From: Thermoplasmata archaeon
Lineage (GTDB): Archaea; Thermoplasmatota; Thermoplasmata; Thermoplasmatales; Thermoplasmataceae
Reading direction: 5' to 3'
Length of the DNA: 64,000 nt
NCBI GenBank assembly: GCA_021810575.1
Contig: JAJZIN010000002.1
Span: 1 to 64,000 of the forward strand
Part shown: positions 1 through 8,016 of the stretch, piece after piece
Layout: each line of letters begins with the position of its first letter
How positions within the stretch are numbered: the first letter of the stretch is position 1
Notes under the pieces: generated by a model
Databases searched by the model: none
What the model was told of the DNA's origin: nothing
What the model saw: only the letters and a program-made list of their open reading frames with translations
Translations under genes and position numbers: made by a program

Positions 1-423
1 AAGAGGCATGAGGTTTCTAAAACTGTAATTCTCAGCTATGAGCTGCTGTGCCTTCTCAGCTTCGTCAAGATCTTCATCATAAACATTTGTTATTGGAAAA
101 GTCCATTGATTTTTATTTGATTTATCATCACTGTCTATGATCACCTCATCAAACTACATTGAAAGTATTCGTATCAGAAACACCAGTGAAGATTCTTCCA
201 TATCATTGATCTTGAATGTTTTTGTAACATTTTGTTCCTGTCTCATAAATCCAGATTGATTTCCAAGAACTGTCCACAACCAGTTTGTAAATGGATAAAG
301 TAAGTCACTGTAGTGAGGATGTTTTCCTGTGATTCCTGGAAAAAATAGCTCCCAAGCAAGATCCAGTCTGATTTGTTCTGTTCCAGTTTCCTTTTTTGTC
401 AGGACTGCCTTCATAGTCTTCAT
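1..423 (-). pseudogene. Unknown gene interrupted by an in-frame UAG codon, cut by the window edge
   Basis: I do not recognise this protein. An 89-codon frame beginning at 423 ends at a TAG at 156-154. The same frame then stays open for 51 more codons to the window edge, with an acidic, ordinary-looking composition. This suggests one longer gene carrying a nonsense mutation, a sequencing error, or an amber codon that is read through. A TATA-like sequence at 431-444 lies only about 15 nt from the ATG at 423 but about 24 nt from the ATG at 414, so 414 may be the true leaderless start. TAG ends essential genes elsewhere in the window, such as uL14 and uS8, so general recoding is unlikely. Two separate genes are also possible, since a GTG lies just after the stop. 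Confidence 0.45.
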
Positions 424-612
424 AACTTTGATAAATATATAAGGATTATGTGAATAAAAATTCGAAATTTCGGACTGTTTTAGGAAAAAGTTTCTTTCAA
501 GTTACTTTTAATAAAAGTAATCTTATATTAGTGAGCTACAGGCAAAATGTTATGGAAAATGCAACAAAATACCAGCTTAAATTACTCAAGCTAATTGCAA
601 TCGACAGTTTAG

Positions 613-686
613 CGGGTCTGAGGGGGTTCGAACCCCCGGCCTATGGATTAAGAGTCCATCGCTCTACCTGGCTAAGCTACAGACCC
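613..686 (-). tRNA. tRNA-Lys (anticodon CTT)
   Basis: The reverse strand folds as a 74-nt tRNA without intron. The acceptor arm pairs GGGTCTG with CAGACCC, with discriminator G. The anticodon arm ATGGA-CTCTTAA-TCCAT gives anticodon CTT, reading AAG. The T arm has GGGGG-TTCGAAC-CCCC and CCA is not encoded. A box A element, CTTTAAA on the minus strand (711-717), sits about 28 nt upstream of the 5' end. A second tRNA-Lys, anticodon TTT, lies at 46838. Confidence 0.97.
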
Positions 687-710
687 AGCCATCCTAAATC
701 TTTACATCGG

Positions 711-717
711 TTTAAAG
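711..717 (-). promoter_or_regulatory. TATA box (box A) of tRNA-Lys(CTT)
   Basis: The heptamer CTTTAAA on the minus strand is centred about 28 nt upstream of the tRNA 5' end. This is the usual spacing from an archaeal TATA box to the transcription start. It is inferred from position and sequence only. Confidence 0.6.
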
Positions 718-814
718 ATTTTCATTGTTGTATGTTTCTTTTATTCTACCCTAGTATGAGCTTTATGGTTCACCGATGAAAGGAAAATATGTTTATGTAT
801 GGGTGCATGGGGTA

Positions 815-1462
815 ATGAAAAACATGTTTCAAACAGTTGTGAACCTGAAGACATACTCTGAAAGTATGTGCCAAAACACAGTAAGTCTAATGAGAAAGTT
901 AAGAAATGAAAAATCATCCCCATCATTAAAAATTGCAGTTCCAGTAACAAGAGTTCATCTTGGAAAGGAATTTGAAAATTTGATTTCTCAGCATGTGGAT
1001 TCAGTTTCCTTTGGAGCTCATACTGGACACATCTTAATGGAAGATCTAATTTCCTTTGGCATAAAGGGGTCTCTATTGAATCATTCCGAGAAAAGAATAC
1101 CAAAACCAATCATAAAGAGTACTATTGCAAAAGCATCTGAACTTGATTTTAACCTGATCATTTGTTCAAAGGATCTTGAAGAAACAAAAGAAATATGTCA
1201 AATGGGAGCGACAGTTGTGGCATACGAACCACCAGAGCTTATAGGTGGTGATATATCGGTGGCCATCTCAAAACCACACATTATAGAGCAGGCTGTTGAG
1301 ATCTGCCAGAGTTATGGTGCCAGGCTTCTTGTTGGTGCAGGCATTAAGACAAAAAAAGATGTGGTAATTTCAAGGGAACTTGGTGCATCTGGCATTCTTG
1401 TTTCATCTGGAGTGGTTAAGGCAAAGGATCCTTTTTACGCGTTAAATTCATTAATGATATAA
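815..1462 (+). CDS. tpiA: Triosephosphate isomerase, archaeal type
   Basis: It interconverts dihydroxyacetone phosphate and glyceraldehyde 3-phosphate in glycolysis and gluconeogenesis, in the cytoplasm. The sequence shows the N-terminal NLKTY motif with the substrate-binding lysine, the GAHTGH segment, LLNHSE with the catalytic histidine, AYEPPELIG with the catalytic glutamate, and GAGI in the phosphate loop. At about 215 residues it matches the short archaeal enzymes. The frame stays open upstream to an ATG at 776, but a TATA-like AAATATGTTTATG at 785-797 is centred about 24 nt before the ATG at 815. This supports a leaderless start at 815; the ATG at 824 is also possible. A membrane-protein gene follows after 14 nt. 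Confidence 0.95.
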   Translation: MKNMFQTVVNLKTYSESMCQNTVSLMRKLRNEKSSPSLKIAVPVTRVHLGKEFENLISQHVDSVSFGAHTGHILMEDLISFGIKGSLLNHSEKRIPKPIIKSTIAKASELDFNLIICSKDLEETKEICQMGATVVAYEPPELIGGDISVAISKPHIIEQAVEICQSYGARLLVGAGIKTKKDVVISRELGASGILVSSGVVKAKDPFYALNSLMI

Positions 1463-1476
1463 ACATCTCAGAAAAA

Positions 1477-2145
1477 ATGCCTAAGCCTAAAAATGAACCA
1501 TTGTTTGAAGAACCAGAATTCAGTGAGGAGCAATTTCTCAGATATGAAAAGGATAGGGCAAAGAGTACAATTGTTGTTTTTCTTCTGGCCATCGGTTCCG
1601 GCTTACTTGAAGGCTATCTTCAGATTAAGGGTCTGGGTGAACTTTCAATACTACTGTTTATTGTGCTTTTCATAGGTTTATTCAAAATACTTGGAATTTT
1701 GAGGATAAAACTTCCGGTAAAAGGAAGTCACAAGTTTTACATGCTTATGGTATTTTTGCTTGCATCTATTCTATTCTGGTCCATAGCACTTAATCCACCG
1801 GTAAGTATCAACACCTCTCCTGATCTTTCACTTCAAATAAGCCATAATGGCGTATGGGTAGCAGTAAATCAGACAAACGGAGAATATGTTCTTACATCGG
1901 GTCCAAATAACTATTCTCTTAGAGATTTGATATCATTCAATGCAAACGTATCATTCGTCAAGACGTCTGCCTTGGTCAGTGGTGCCGCATCACCTTCAAC
2001 AATAATAAGTCAGCATTACAAGGATAAGGCAATATACCTGAATCTGAAAGACTTGGGTTATCTTGCATCCGTCAAACTGGTTACAGAACTTCATTCTGGA
2101 TCAAAGTATTACAATGTAACCCAGCAGGTAGCATTCGCTCAATGA
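1477..2145 (+). CDS. Unknown membrane protein with external C-terminal domain
   Basis: I do not recognise the family. The 222-residue protein has an acidic N-terminus, three predicted membrane segments (about residues 31-50, 56-76 and 88-106), then a polar domain of about 115 residues with several N-glycosylation sequons (NQT, NYS, NVS, NVT). The odd number of helices suggests the C-terminal domain faces outward. The gene starts 14 nt after tpiA and may share its transcript. tRNA-Gly follows. The function is unknown. Confidence 0.8.
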   Translation: MPKPKNEPLFEEPEFSEEQFLRYEKDRAKSTIVVFLLAIGSGLLEGYLQIKGLGELSILLFIVLFIGLFKILGILRIKLPVKGSHKFYMLMVFLLASILFWSIALNPPVSINTSPDLSLQISHNGVWVAVNQTNGEYVLTSGPNNYSLRDLISFNANVSFVKTSALVSGAASPSTIISQHYKDKAIYLNLKDLGYLASVKLVTELHSGSKYYNVTQQVAFAQ

Positions 2146-2205
2146 TTTAAGGAAAACGCGAAACTTATAAATAGAAATAAATAAGAAGAATAAATCTCCC
2201 TGTGA

Positions 2206-2280
2206 GCAGGTGTAGTGTAGTCTGGTCTAGCACGAGAGCCTTCCAAGCTTTCAACCCGGGTCCAAATCCCGGCACCTGCA
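2206..2280 (+). tRNA. tRNA-Gly (anticodon TCC)
   Basis: This is a 75-nt tRNA without intron. The acceptor pairs GCAGGTG with CACCTGC, with discriminator A. The anticodon loop CTTCCAA gives anticodon TCC, reading GGA, and the T arm is CCGGG-TCCAAAT-CCCGG. A TATA-like CTTATAAATA lies at 2164-2173, about 38 nt upstream, which implies a short 5' leader removed by RNase P. Confidence 0.96.
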
Positions 2281-2397
2281 TCAAGCGTAATTCTGTTATG
2301 GACTTTTATATAAAACTCTCTAAATTCCTTATATAGGTAACATGTTAACCATAACAGTTAAGAATATTTACCGACTTTTCAATCATTGGGGAGAGGA

Positions 2398-3792
2398 ATG
2401 AAAGATAATATTGCTGAATTAAGGAAAATATTTGAAGATAGAATACTTGAAAAAAAGGAAGATTTAGTGCCATATATGAAGGACGCATCATATTTTGAGG
2501 GAAATATTCCTATGGCAGCAGTCATCCCCAAAAATTCGGAGGAAATCTCCAAATTAATGAAAATATGTTCACGAGAAAAGATTCAGGTTGTAATGCGTTC
2601 AGGGGGCTCTGCACTGACAGGTTCTCCAGTACCAAACGGAGACTCCATTCTTATAAGCATGTCTGCAATGAATAGAATTCTTGAAACCCATTTAGATGAT
2701 GGTTATATTGTTGCCGAACCTGGCCTACGACTGGATGATCTAAATAATTATCTTTCGAAACTTGGTTTTTTCTATCCTCCTGATCCTGCCAGTTCAATGG
2801 CTGCAACTGTTGGAGGAAGTATATCAACAAATGCAGGAGGTCTAAGGGCATGCACATACGGCACAACAAAGGAATGGATATTAGGTCTTGAACTCGTACT
2901 TCCCAGTGGGGAAATAGTAGAGGTAGGAGGAAGAACACTGAAGAGGACCAAAGGTTATGATATTACTGCACTAATGGCAGGAAATGAAGGGACACTGGCT
3001 ATTATAACAAAGGCATATCTTAAAATCTGGCCCATACCAGAGGAGATAGGAAGAATTCTTGCCTATTTCAAGGACGTGGAAAAAATGGGCAGATCTATTT
3101 CTGAACTTAAGGGGAGAGGAATAATACCTTATATCGCAGAATTCATGGATAAACTGTCTCTGGAAACCATAAAGAAAGCCAGAAATATAGATTCACCAGA
3201 GGGTAGCAACTATTTACTGATGATAGATATAGCATCAACCCACGAATCCATAGATAGAATGCTTGAGGATGCGAAGAAAATAATTGAAGCAGAAGGTCCT
3301 ATTGTTATAAGAATCACCAGAGACAAGGATGAAATGGCAAAAATGTATGAGGCAAGAAAGGGGCTTTATTCATCATCACTTGGTCTCAGAGACTTCAAGG
3401 ATGAATATATAGAAATAGGTGATGTTGTTGTTCCACCAAGCCAGCTCCCCGAATCCCTAATAGAAATAGAATCCGCGCTTAAGGAATATAATCTAAAAGC
3501 AGTATTATTTGGACATATTGGAGATGGCAATATTCACGCCAATATACTCGTGGATTTGAATAATAAGGATCACGTGAAAAGGGTAGAAAAGTTTCAGATG
3601 GCAATTGCAAAAATTGCTCTGAAACATGGAGGATCTGTATCTGCAGAACACGGCATAGGACTGGAGAAAAAAGAACTTTTGCTAGAGGAGTTGAGGGAAA
3701 GAAATTCAATGGAGGTGCTCACATTGATGAAGAATATAAAGAAAGCCTTTGATCCAGAGGGCATAATGAATAGGGGTAAGATTTTTGACTGA
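2398..3792 (+). CDS. FAD-linked oxidase, GlcD / D-lactate dehydrogenase type
   Basis: This is a flavoprotein that probably oxidises a 2-hydroxy acid such as glycolate or D-lactate. It has an N-terminal FAD_binding_4 domain (SGGSALTG, then a glycine-rich GGSISTNAGG region followed by YG, and AGNEGTLAIIT) and a C-terminal FAD-oxidase_C domain with FGHIGDGNIHANI and SAEHGIGLEK. At 464 residues its length is normal. A TTG at 2386 could extend it by four residues; the ATG at 2398 is preferred. It overlaps the next gene, an iron-sulfur protein, by 8 nt, so the two probably form one dehydrogenase complex. The substrate cannot be told from sequence. Confidence 0.88.
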   Translation: MKDNIAELRKIFEDRILEKKEDLVPYMKDASYFEGNIPMAAVIPKNSEEISKLMKICSREKIQVVMRSGGSALTGSPVPNGDSILISMSAMNRILETHLDDGYIVAEPGLRLDDLNNYLSKLGFFYPPDPASSMAATVGGSISTNAGGLRACTYGTTKEWILGLELVLPSGEIVEVGGRTLKRTKGYDITALMAGNEGTLAIITKAYLKIWPIPEEIGRILAYFKDVEKMGRSISELKGRGIIPYIAEFMDKLSLETIKKARNIDSPEGSNYLLMIDIASTHESIDRMLEDAKKIIEAEGPIVIRITRDKDEMAKMYEARKGLYSSSLGLRDFKDEYIEIGDVVVPPSQLPESLIEIESALKEYNLKAVLFGHIGDGNIHANILVDLNNKDHVKRVEKFQMAIAKIALKHGGSVSAEHGIGLEKKELLLEELRERNSMEVLTLMKNIKKAFDPEGIMNRGKIFD

Positions 3793-5062
3793 AAAATCAG
3801 AGTACAGCCTAAAGCTCCTTGAGAAGCTTGAGGATGAGGTAAATAGCTGTATTAACTGTGGTTTTTGCGAGTCTGTATGCCCGACTCTACCATCCAGTGG
3901 CTTCAGATCTTCCATAGGGGCCAGAGGAAGGGTTGATGTGGGTAAGGAAATGATAAGGGAAATCAAGGGGAAGGGGGTAATTGAACTTAAGGTCGATGAA
4001 TCCTTCTACAGTTGCCTTGATTGCTACGCCTGCCTTCAGGTATGCCCCGCGGGTGTGAATGCGGGGAAGGTGAGTGAAATAGGAAAAGAAATTATCACAT
4101 CTGGAGAATTGACCATAGAAGATCAAAAAAATCCAATTGCGGACATGATAGTAGAACTAACAATGAAATACAAAAATCCACTTGGTATAAGGGAAGTATG
4201 TGCAGGATGGTCAGCAGGTCTTCAGTTTGAATCAGAATCAACCAATCTGCTTTATACCGGAAATATGTACCAGATGATGGCATATAACGAAACACTGGGA
4301 AAAATAGAAAAATCAATGGGAGATGCTTTTTCCAAGAATATGGCCAGGTATTTAACCAAACATTCAGGATTATCCAAATATATGAAGTATTTCAGAAATA
4401 AGAAAACAGAGAGGGAAATGAACAGTTATTTAAAAAATATTTACAGTCTTTTAAAAGATTCAGGTATAAAATTCACATATTTGCATGAGGAAGAGCCCTA
4501 TCCAGGGACATTCATTTACGACCTTGGTTACGAGAAGGAATTCAGTGAGTATGCAAAGTATCTTTGTGATCTGTTTCACGAAAGAAAGGTAAAGACGATT
4601 ATTACTGTCGATCCTCACACATATGATCTATTAAAGAATACCATACCTTCATATGTAACAGATTTTGATTTTAAGGTAATTTATTACCTCGATCTTTTAG
4701 AAGAAAATGATTTCCAGAGAACTTCCGATAATATAACATATCACGAGCCCTGCCATCTTGTTCTCAGAGGTGAGGGTTATAACAGGCCAAAAAAGTTGCT
4801 TGAATCAATCGCGAAAGTAAGTATGCCATATCGCTCTGGGAAGAAGGTATTCTGCTGTGGGGGACCAGACGAATTACTCTATGGAAAACTCTCCTCAAAT
4901 ATATCAGAAGAGAGATTCAGACAGCTAAAGGAAACTGGAACCGAGAAAATCATTACAGCATGTCCCATATGCCTCTCAAATCTTAAAAAGGATGATTCTG
5001 TTGAGGATATATCCTCATATCTAATAAACAGAAGAAAGGATAATCTTAAAAAGGTTCAGTAG
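3785..5062 (+). CDS. Iron-sulfur oxidoreductase subunit, GlcF / HdrD-like
   Basis: This is an electron-transfer partner of the flavoprotein encoded just upstream. It has two ferredoxin-type [4Fe-4S] motifs: CINCGFCESVCP (Cys 22, 25, 28, 32) and CLDCYACLQVCP near residue 80. Two cysteine-rich CCG-type regions follow, with EPCH, then FCCGG and ACPIC. The layout is that of GlcF, LldE-like and HdrD-like proteins that pass electrons from a flavin to quinone or a disulfide. The start is a TTG inside the end of the upstream gene, giving translational coupling. There are no membrane segments, so it is presumably peripheral. The terminal acceptor is unknown. Confidence 0.88.
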   Translation: MTEKSEYSLKLLEKLEDEVNSCINCGFCESVCPTLPSSGFRSSIGARGRVDVGKEMIREIKGKGVIELKVDESFYSCLDCYACLQVCPAGVNAGKVSEIGKEIITSGELTIEDQKNPIADMIVELTMKYKNPLGIREVCAGWSAGLQFESESTNLLYTGNMYQMMAYNETLGKIEKSMGDAFSKNMARYLTKHSGLSKYMKYFRNKKTEREMNSYLKNIYSLLKDSGIKFTYLHEEEPYPGTFIYDLGYEKEFSEYAKYLCDLFHERKVKTIITVDPHTYDLLKNTIPSYVTDFDFKVIYYLDLLEENDFQRTSDNITYHEPCHLVLRGEGYNRPKKLLESIAKVSMPYRSGKKVFCCGGPDELLYGKLSSNISEERFRQLKETGTEKIITACPICLSNLKKDDSVEDISSYLINRRKDNLKKVQ

Positions 5063-5134
5063 TCATAAATTTTATTATAATAATCTTTGAATAACGAAAT
5101 AAATTCCTTATCTTCATAATATTAAAATTGTTAA

Positions 5135-5143
5135 TTTATATAT
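5135..5143 (+). promoter_or_regulatory. TATA box for the isochorismatase-fold gene
   Basis: TTTATATAT is centred 26 nt before the ATG at 5165, the spacing expected if transcription begins at the start codon and the mRNA is leaderless. Called from position and composition only. Confidence 0.55.
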
Positions 5144-5164
5144 AGGAATTAGATATTTGTAGTG

Positions 5165-5713
5165 ATGAAAGAAACTGCAATTCTTGTAATAGATCTTCAG
5201 AACGGAATGCTTAACGGTGAAGAAAAAGTTTTCATGAAAGAAGATCTTATAAGAAATGTGAAAATGATTTTGGATTCTGCAAGGAAGAGGAAGTATCCAG
5301 TCATAATGATTCAACACTCAGGAAAAAAAGGGGATAGTCTCGAACCAGGAACTGAGGGATGGGCAATTTACGACGAATTCTTATCAAAGGAATCTGAGAC
5401 AGTTATACATAAGAACTATCCTGATGCATTCTATGAAACCGATCTTGATATGGTATTGAAAAGTGAAGGAATCAAGAACCTGATAATTTGTGGAATGCAA
5501 TCGGAGCTTTGTGTTGACTCAACAATCAGGGATGCTTTTGCCCATGGATATAAAATCATTCTTGCATCAGATGGGCATAGCACATATGATAGAAAGAATA
5601 TTAGTGCAGGTCAGATAGTGGAATTAGAAAACAGTGTACTTGGAGAATGGTTCGCAGATCTGAAAAGTAGTTCAGAACTGGCAAAATCTATTGAAGCCAA
5701 AAAATTCGATTAA
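5165..5713 (+). CDS. Isochorismatase-family cysteine hydrolase (nicotinamidase-like)
   Basis: The family hydrolyses amides or related bonds using an Asp-Lys-Cys triad. The Asp is in VIDLQNGM near residue 10, the Lys in IHKNYPDAF, and the Cys in MQSELCVDST. The 182-residue length is normal. A GTG directly before the ATG could add one residue; the TATA spacing supports the ATG. The substrate is not determined: PncA, isochorismatase, YcaC-like and other members share this core. The gene stands alone between the GlcF-type gene and a convergent small gene. Confidence 0.85.
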   Translation: MKETAILVIDLQNGMLNGEEKVFMKEDLIRNVKMILDSARKRKYPVIMIQHSGKKGDSLEPGTEGWAIYDEFLSKESETVIHKNYPDAFYETDLDMVLKSEGIKNLIICGMQSELCVDSTIRDAFAHGYKIILASDGHSTYDRKNISAGQIVELENSVLGEWFADLKSSSELAKSIEAKKFD

Positions 5714-5794
5714 TTACCATAGTGGATAATCCAAAAAATCTAAATTTTGTAAAGGGTTTTTATAAACCCATTGTTACGTCTACTCATTAATAAT

Positions 5795-6055
5795 TTACAC
5801 AAGTCTCTGTGCTTCGTATACTTCGTGTTTTGTTGGTGGATTTACCTTTTCGAGGAGATCTTTCATGTCTTTAACACTTGGTGCTTCCCAGTTGCATATT
5901 GCCATAGATTCAGATCCTATGACGTTTATGGATTTTAGCTGAAATCCTGCTGGAAGTTTTCCATCCTTGGACATCTGCACTATGCTCCCTACAACCTTTG
6001 TTACCTCTTCTCCATTCTTTGGTTTCCATCTGTGCTCAACAATTACATTTGCCAT
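5795..6055 (-). CDS. Small conserved-looking protein, possible ferredoxin-like (dimeric alpha/beta barrel) fold
   Basis: This 86-residue protein has an N-terminal strand (ANVIVEHRW), a helix, a second strand containing INVIGSESMAICNWEA, a helix (SVKDMKDLLEKV) and a C-terminal strand. The pattern resembles DUF3303/DUF4242-type single-domain proteins, but I cannot assign it firmly. A clear ribosome binding site, GGTGAT, lies five nt before the ATG. It is divergent from the HTH_10 regulator, with 66 nt between the start codons, so regulation by that neighbour is possible. Confidence 0.75.
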   Translation of the reverse strand: MANVIVEHRWKPKNGEEVTKVVGSIVQMSKDGKLPAGFQLKSINVIGSESMAICNWEAPSVKDMKDLLEKVNPPTKHEVYEAQRLV

Positions 6056-6088
6056 TTTTTATCACCAATATTCATATCAATAGATAAG

Positions 6089-6100
6089 GTATATATTTAT
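6089..6100. promoter_or_regulatory. TATA-like element that may serve two divergent genes
   Basis: GTATATATTTAT lies in the 66-nt divergent spacer. It is centred 27 nt before the plus-strand ATG at 6122, implying a leaderless message. Read on the other strand it is about 39 nt before the ATG at 6055, implying a short leader carrying the visible GGTGAT ribosome binding site. Dual use is inferred. Confidence 0.45.
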
Positions 6101-6121
6101 AGCCAACGTGGATTGGCTTTC

Positions 6122-6814
6122 ATGAGGCAAATCGATCTTGTTATAGATAATCACCTTGCATTCAACCAGTTATCTAAGGATTTTGCAAATATAAAATTCT
6201 TGAGATGGTGCAATTCTAATATAGACTACCTTGAATTCTACGGGAAAAATAATGATCTGAAGGCTCTAGAAGATGAATTTGCAAATATAGAACAGAAGCT
6301 TGGAACAACCATAGTCTACAGGGAGAACAAAGAAGGTAAGGTAGAACTCATGATGAAATGCAGGTGCAGCATCCAGAATTCATCAATACGCATAGCTGAG
6401 TCACTCTATTCCCTGTGGAAAGGTCCAGTAGTTTACGATAATGGACTGGAAACTATTACTCTCATAGTCATTGAGACTGGTACAATTGAAAAACTGATTC
6501 AGGCATTCGAAAAATATGGTGAGGTAAAAATAAAAAAGAGTAAGTCCATACATCCAGAAACACTGAGAAGTGTATCAACTGTTTCCGTATCTGATATTTT
6601 CTCCGACTTAACTGTAAAGCAGGCAAAAATTATGCAAATAGCACTTGCCAATGGCTACTTCAAAATACCAAAGGCCACAGAAATAGAATCTCTTGCCAGA
6701 ATTGTTTCCCTTTCTGAATCTACAGTTGAAGAGCACCTTAATAAGGCGAAGAACAGAATACTAAACAACATTTCACCCTTTCTGGAACTGTTCTTTCTTT
6801 CTGAGCAGGAGTAA
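6122..6814 (+). CDS. Bacterio-opsin activator-type HTH_10 transcription regulator
   Basis: This is a DNA-binding regulator of the archaeal Bat/HTH_10 family. The C-terminal 70 residues fit the HTH_10 pattern (LTVKQAKIMQIALANGYF, then a helix-turn-helix with LSESTVEEHL). The N-terminal 150 residues look like an alpha/beta sensor region with a cysteine pair at KCRCS; the ligand is unknown. The frame is open upstream to 6032, but TATA spacing and the fold place the start at the ATG at 6122, giving 230 residues. It is divergent from the small gene at 5795-6055. The next plus-strand feature is the promoter of the ribosomal superoperon. Confidence 0.85.
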   Translation: MRQIDLVIDNHLAFNQLSKDFANIKFLRWCNSNIDYLEFYGKNNDLKALEDEFANIEQKLGTTIVYRENKEGKVELMMKCRCSIQNSSIRIAESLYSLWKGPVVYDNGLETITLIVIETGTIEKLIQAFEKYGEVKIKKSKSIHPETLRSVSTVSVSDIFSDLTVKQAKIMQIALANGYFKIPKATEIESLARIVSLSESTVEEHLNKAKNRILNNISPFLELFFLSEQE

Positions 6815-6899
6815 GTTTCCAAAAAGTATGACTATCTACCATCATATATACCAGTGCACCATGCTTAACAATCCATAGAACGAAAAGGAATTAATAAAT

Positions 6900-6908
6900 C
6901 TTTAAATA
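6900..6908 (+). promoter_or_regulatory. Putative TATA box of the ribosomal superoperon
   Basis: CTTTAAATA is the best TATA match between the HTH_10 regulator and uL3. It predicts transcription from about 6930 and a leader of roughly 95 nt ending in a strong GAGGTGA ribosome binding site at 7011-7017. A leader this long contrasts with the leaderless genes nearby. Confidence 0.55.
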
Positions 6909-7024
6909 CGGTCTTACATTATCTGAAAGAACAGACCATACACCAGTGGCAATGTTAAGGCATCCACAGTTGAGCACAAAAATTTTTGTTGCAAAACAGG
7001 TGTAACGGTAGAGGTGAAAAAAAT

Positions 7025-8014
7025 ATGGCAACACCACATCATCCTAGAAGAGGATCTATTGGATACTATCACAGAAAGAGAAAGCCTAGCTTAAAGTCTA
7101 CAATCAGAAGCTGGCCAGAGATTGAGGGAAATGTTAAAATCCAATCTTTTGGAGGTTACAAGGTTGGTATGACACATGTTGAGATGGTAGATTACAGAAA
7201 GAGTAGTACAACAGCAGGAAGAAATATAATGGCTGCTGTAACAGTAGTTGAGGTACCACCAGCAAAGGTAGTTTGTGTCAGGGGATATTCTGAAACCGAA
7301 GACGGATTAAGAGTAACCTATGAAAAGTGGGCAGACAATCTGGATAAGGAGATTTTTGAAGTAATTCCAGAGGTAAAAAAGAAAAACGAAAGAGAAATTC
7401 CACAGGATCTCACAGAAGTTAGAGTTATGCTGATGCTTCAGCCATGGCTTATCACAGGGGTTCCAAAGAAAATACCTGATATTTATGAAGCCAGAATTGG
7501 GGGTTCAACAGTAGACGCCAGAATCAAATATGCCACTGAAAAACTGGGAAAAGAAATAGAATTTACAGACTTTTCAAAACCAGGAAACTTTGTGGATGTT
7601 ATATCAGTGACCAAGGGAAAGGGATTCACAGGTCACGTTGAGAGATTTGGAGTCAAACTTCTTCCAACAAAAAATAGAAATCACAGGAGAATGATAGGAA
7701 CACTGGGTCCATGGCACCCAGACTGGATAAGATGGCAGGTTCCTCAGGCAGGACAAATGGGATCGCACCAGAGGACGCAACAGAACATGAGGATCATAAA
7801 ATATGCCAAATCCCAGGGTCAGGATGATATCAACGTTAAAGGAGGATTTGTAAACTACGGATTGGTTAGAACAAATTATGTATTGATTCACGGTTCAGTT
7901 CCAGGTCCAATAAAGAGGTTAATTAAATTCAGGGATCCATCAAGGCAGAAATCTCCATCTGTTGAGAATCTGGAAGTTGCATATATATCCAGGGAATCCA
8001 AGCAGGGTGATTAA
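7025..8014 (+). CDS. rpl3: Large subunit ribosomal protein uL3
   Basis: uL3 is an early-assembling 50S protein reaching the peptidyl-transferase centre. The N-terminus (ATPHHPRRGSIGYYHRKR) is the archaeal form, and the conserved core with VTKGKGFTGHVERFGVK and the RMIGTLGPWHP, PQAGQMG region is present. Length is 329 residues. The frame is open upstream to 6986, but GAGGTGA at 7011-7017 sits correctly for the ATG at 7025, which also matches the family start. It is the first gene of the superoperon and is followed after 2 nt by uL4. Confidence 0.98.
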   Translation: MATPHHPRRGSIGYYHRKRKPSLKSTIRSWPEIEGNVKIQSFGGYKVGMTHVEMVDYRKSSTTAGRNIMAAVTVVEVPPAKVVCVRGYSETEDGLRVTYEKWADNLDKEIFEVIPEVKKKNEREIPQDLTEVRVMLMLQPWLITGVPKKIPDIYEARIGGSTVDARIKYATEKLGKEIEFTDFSKPGNFVDVISVTKGKGFTGHVERFGVKLLPTKNRNHRRMIGTLGPWHPDWIRWQVPQAGQMGSHQRTQQNMRIIKYAKSQGQDDINVKGGFVNYGLVRTNYVLIHGSVPGPIKRLIKFRDPSRQKSPSVENLEVAYISRESKQGD

Positions 8015-8016
8015 AA

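Noticed and set aside
450..779. A plus-strand open frame of 109 codons
   Set aside because: It runs through the tRNA-Lys gene antisense; the stretch GLRGFEPP is the usual false translation of a tRNA T arm, and no promoter or ribosome site supports it.
741..1109. A minus-strand open frame opposite tpiA
   Set aside because: It lies antisense to a well-conserved enzyme, has no family signature, and has an unlikely Leu/Phe/His-rich composition.
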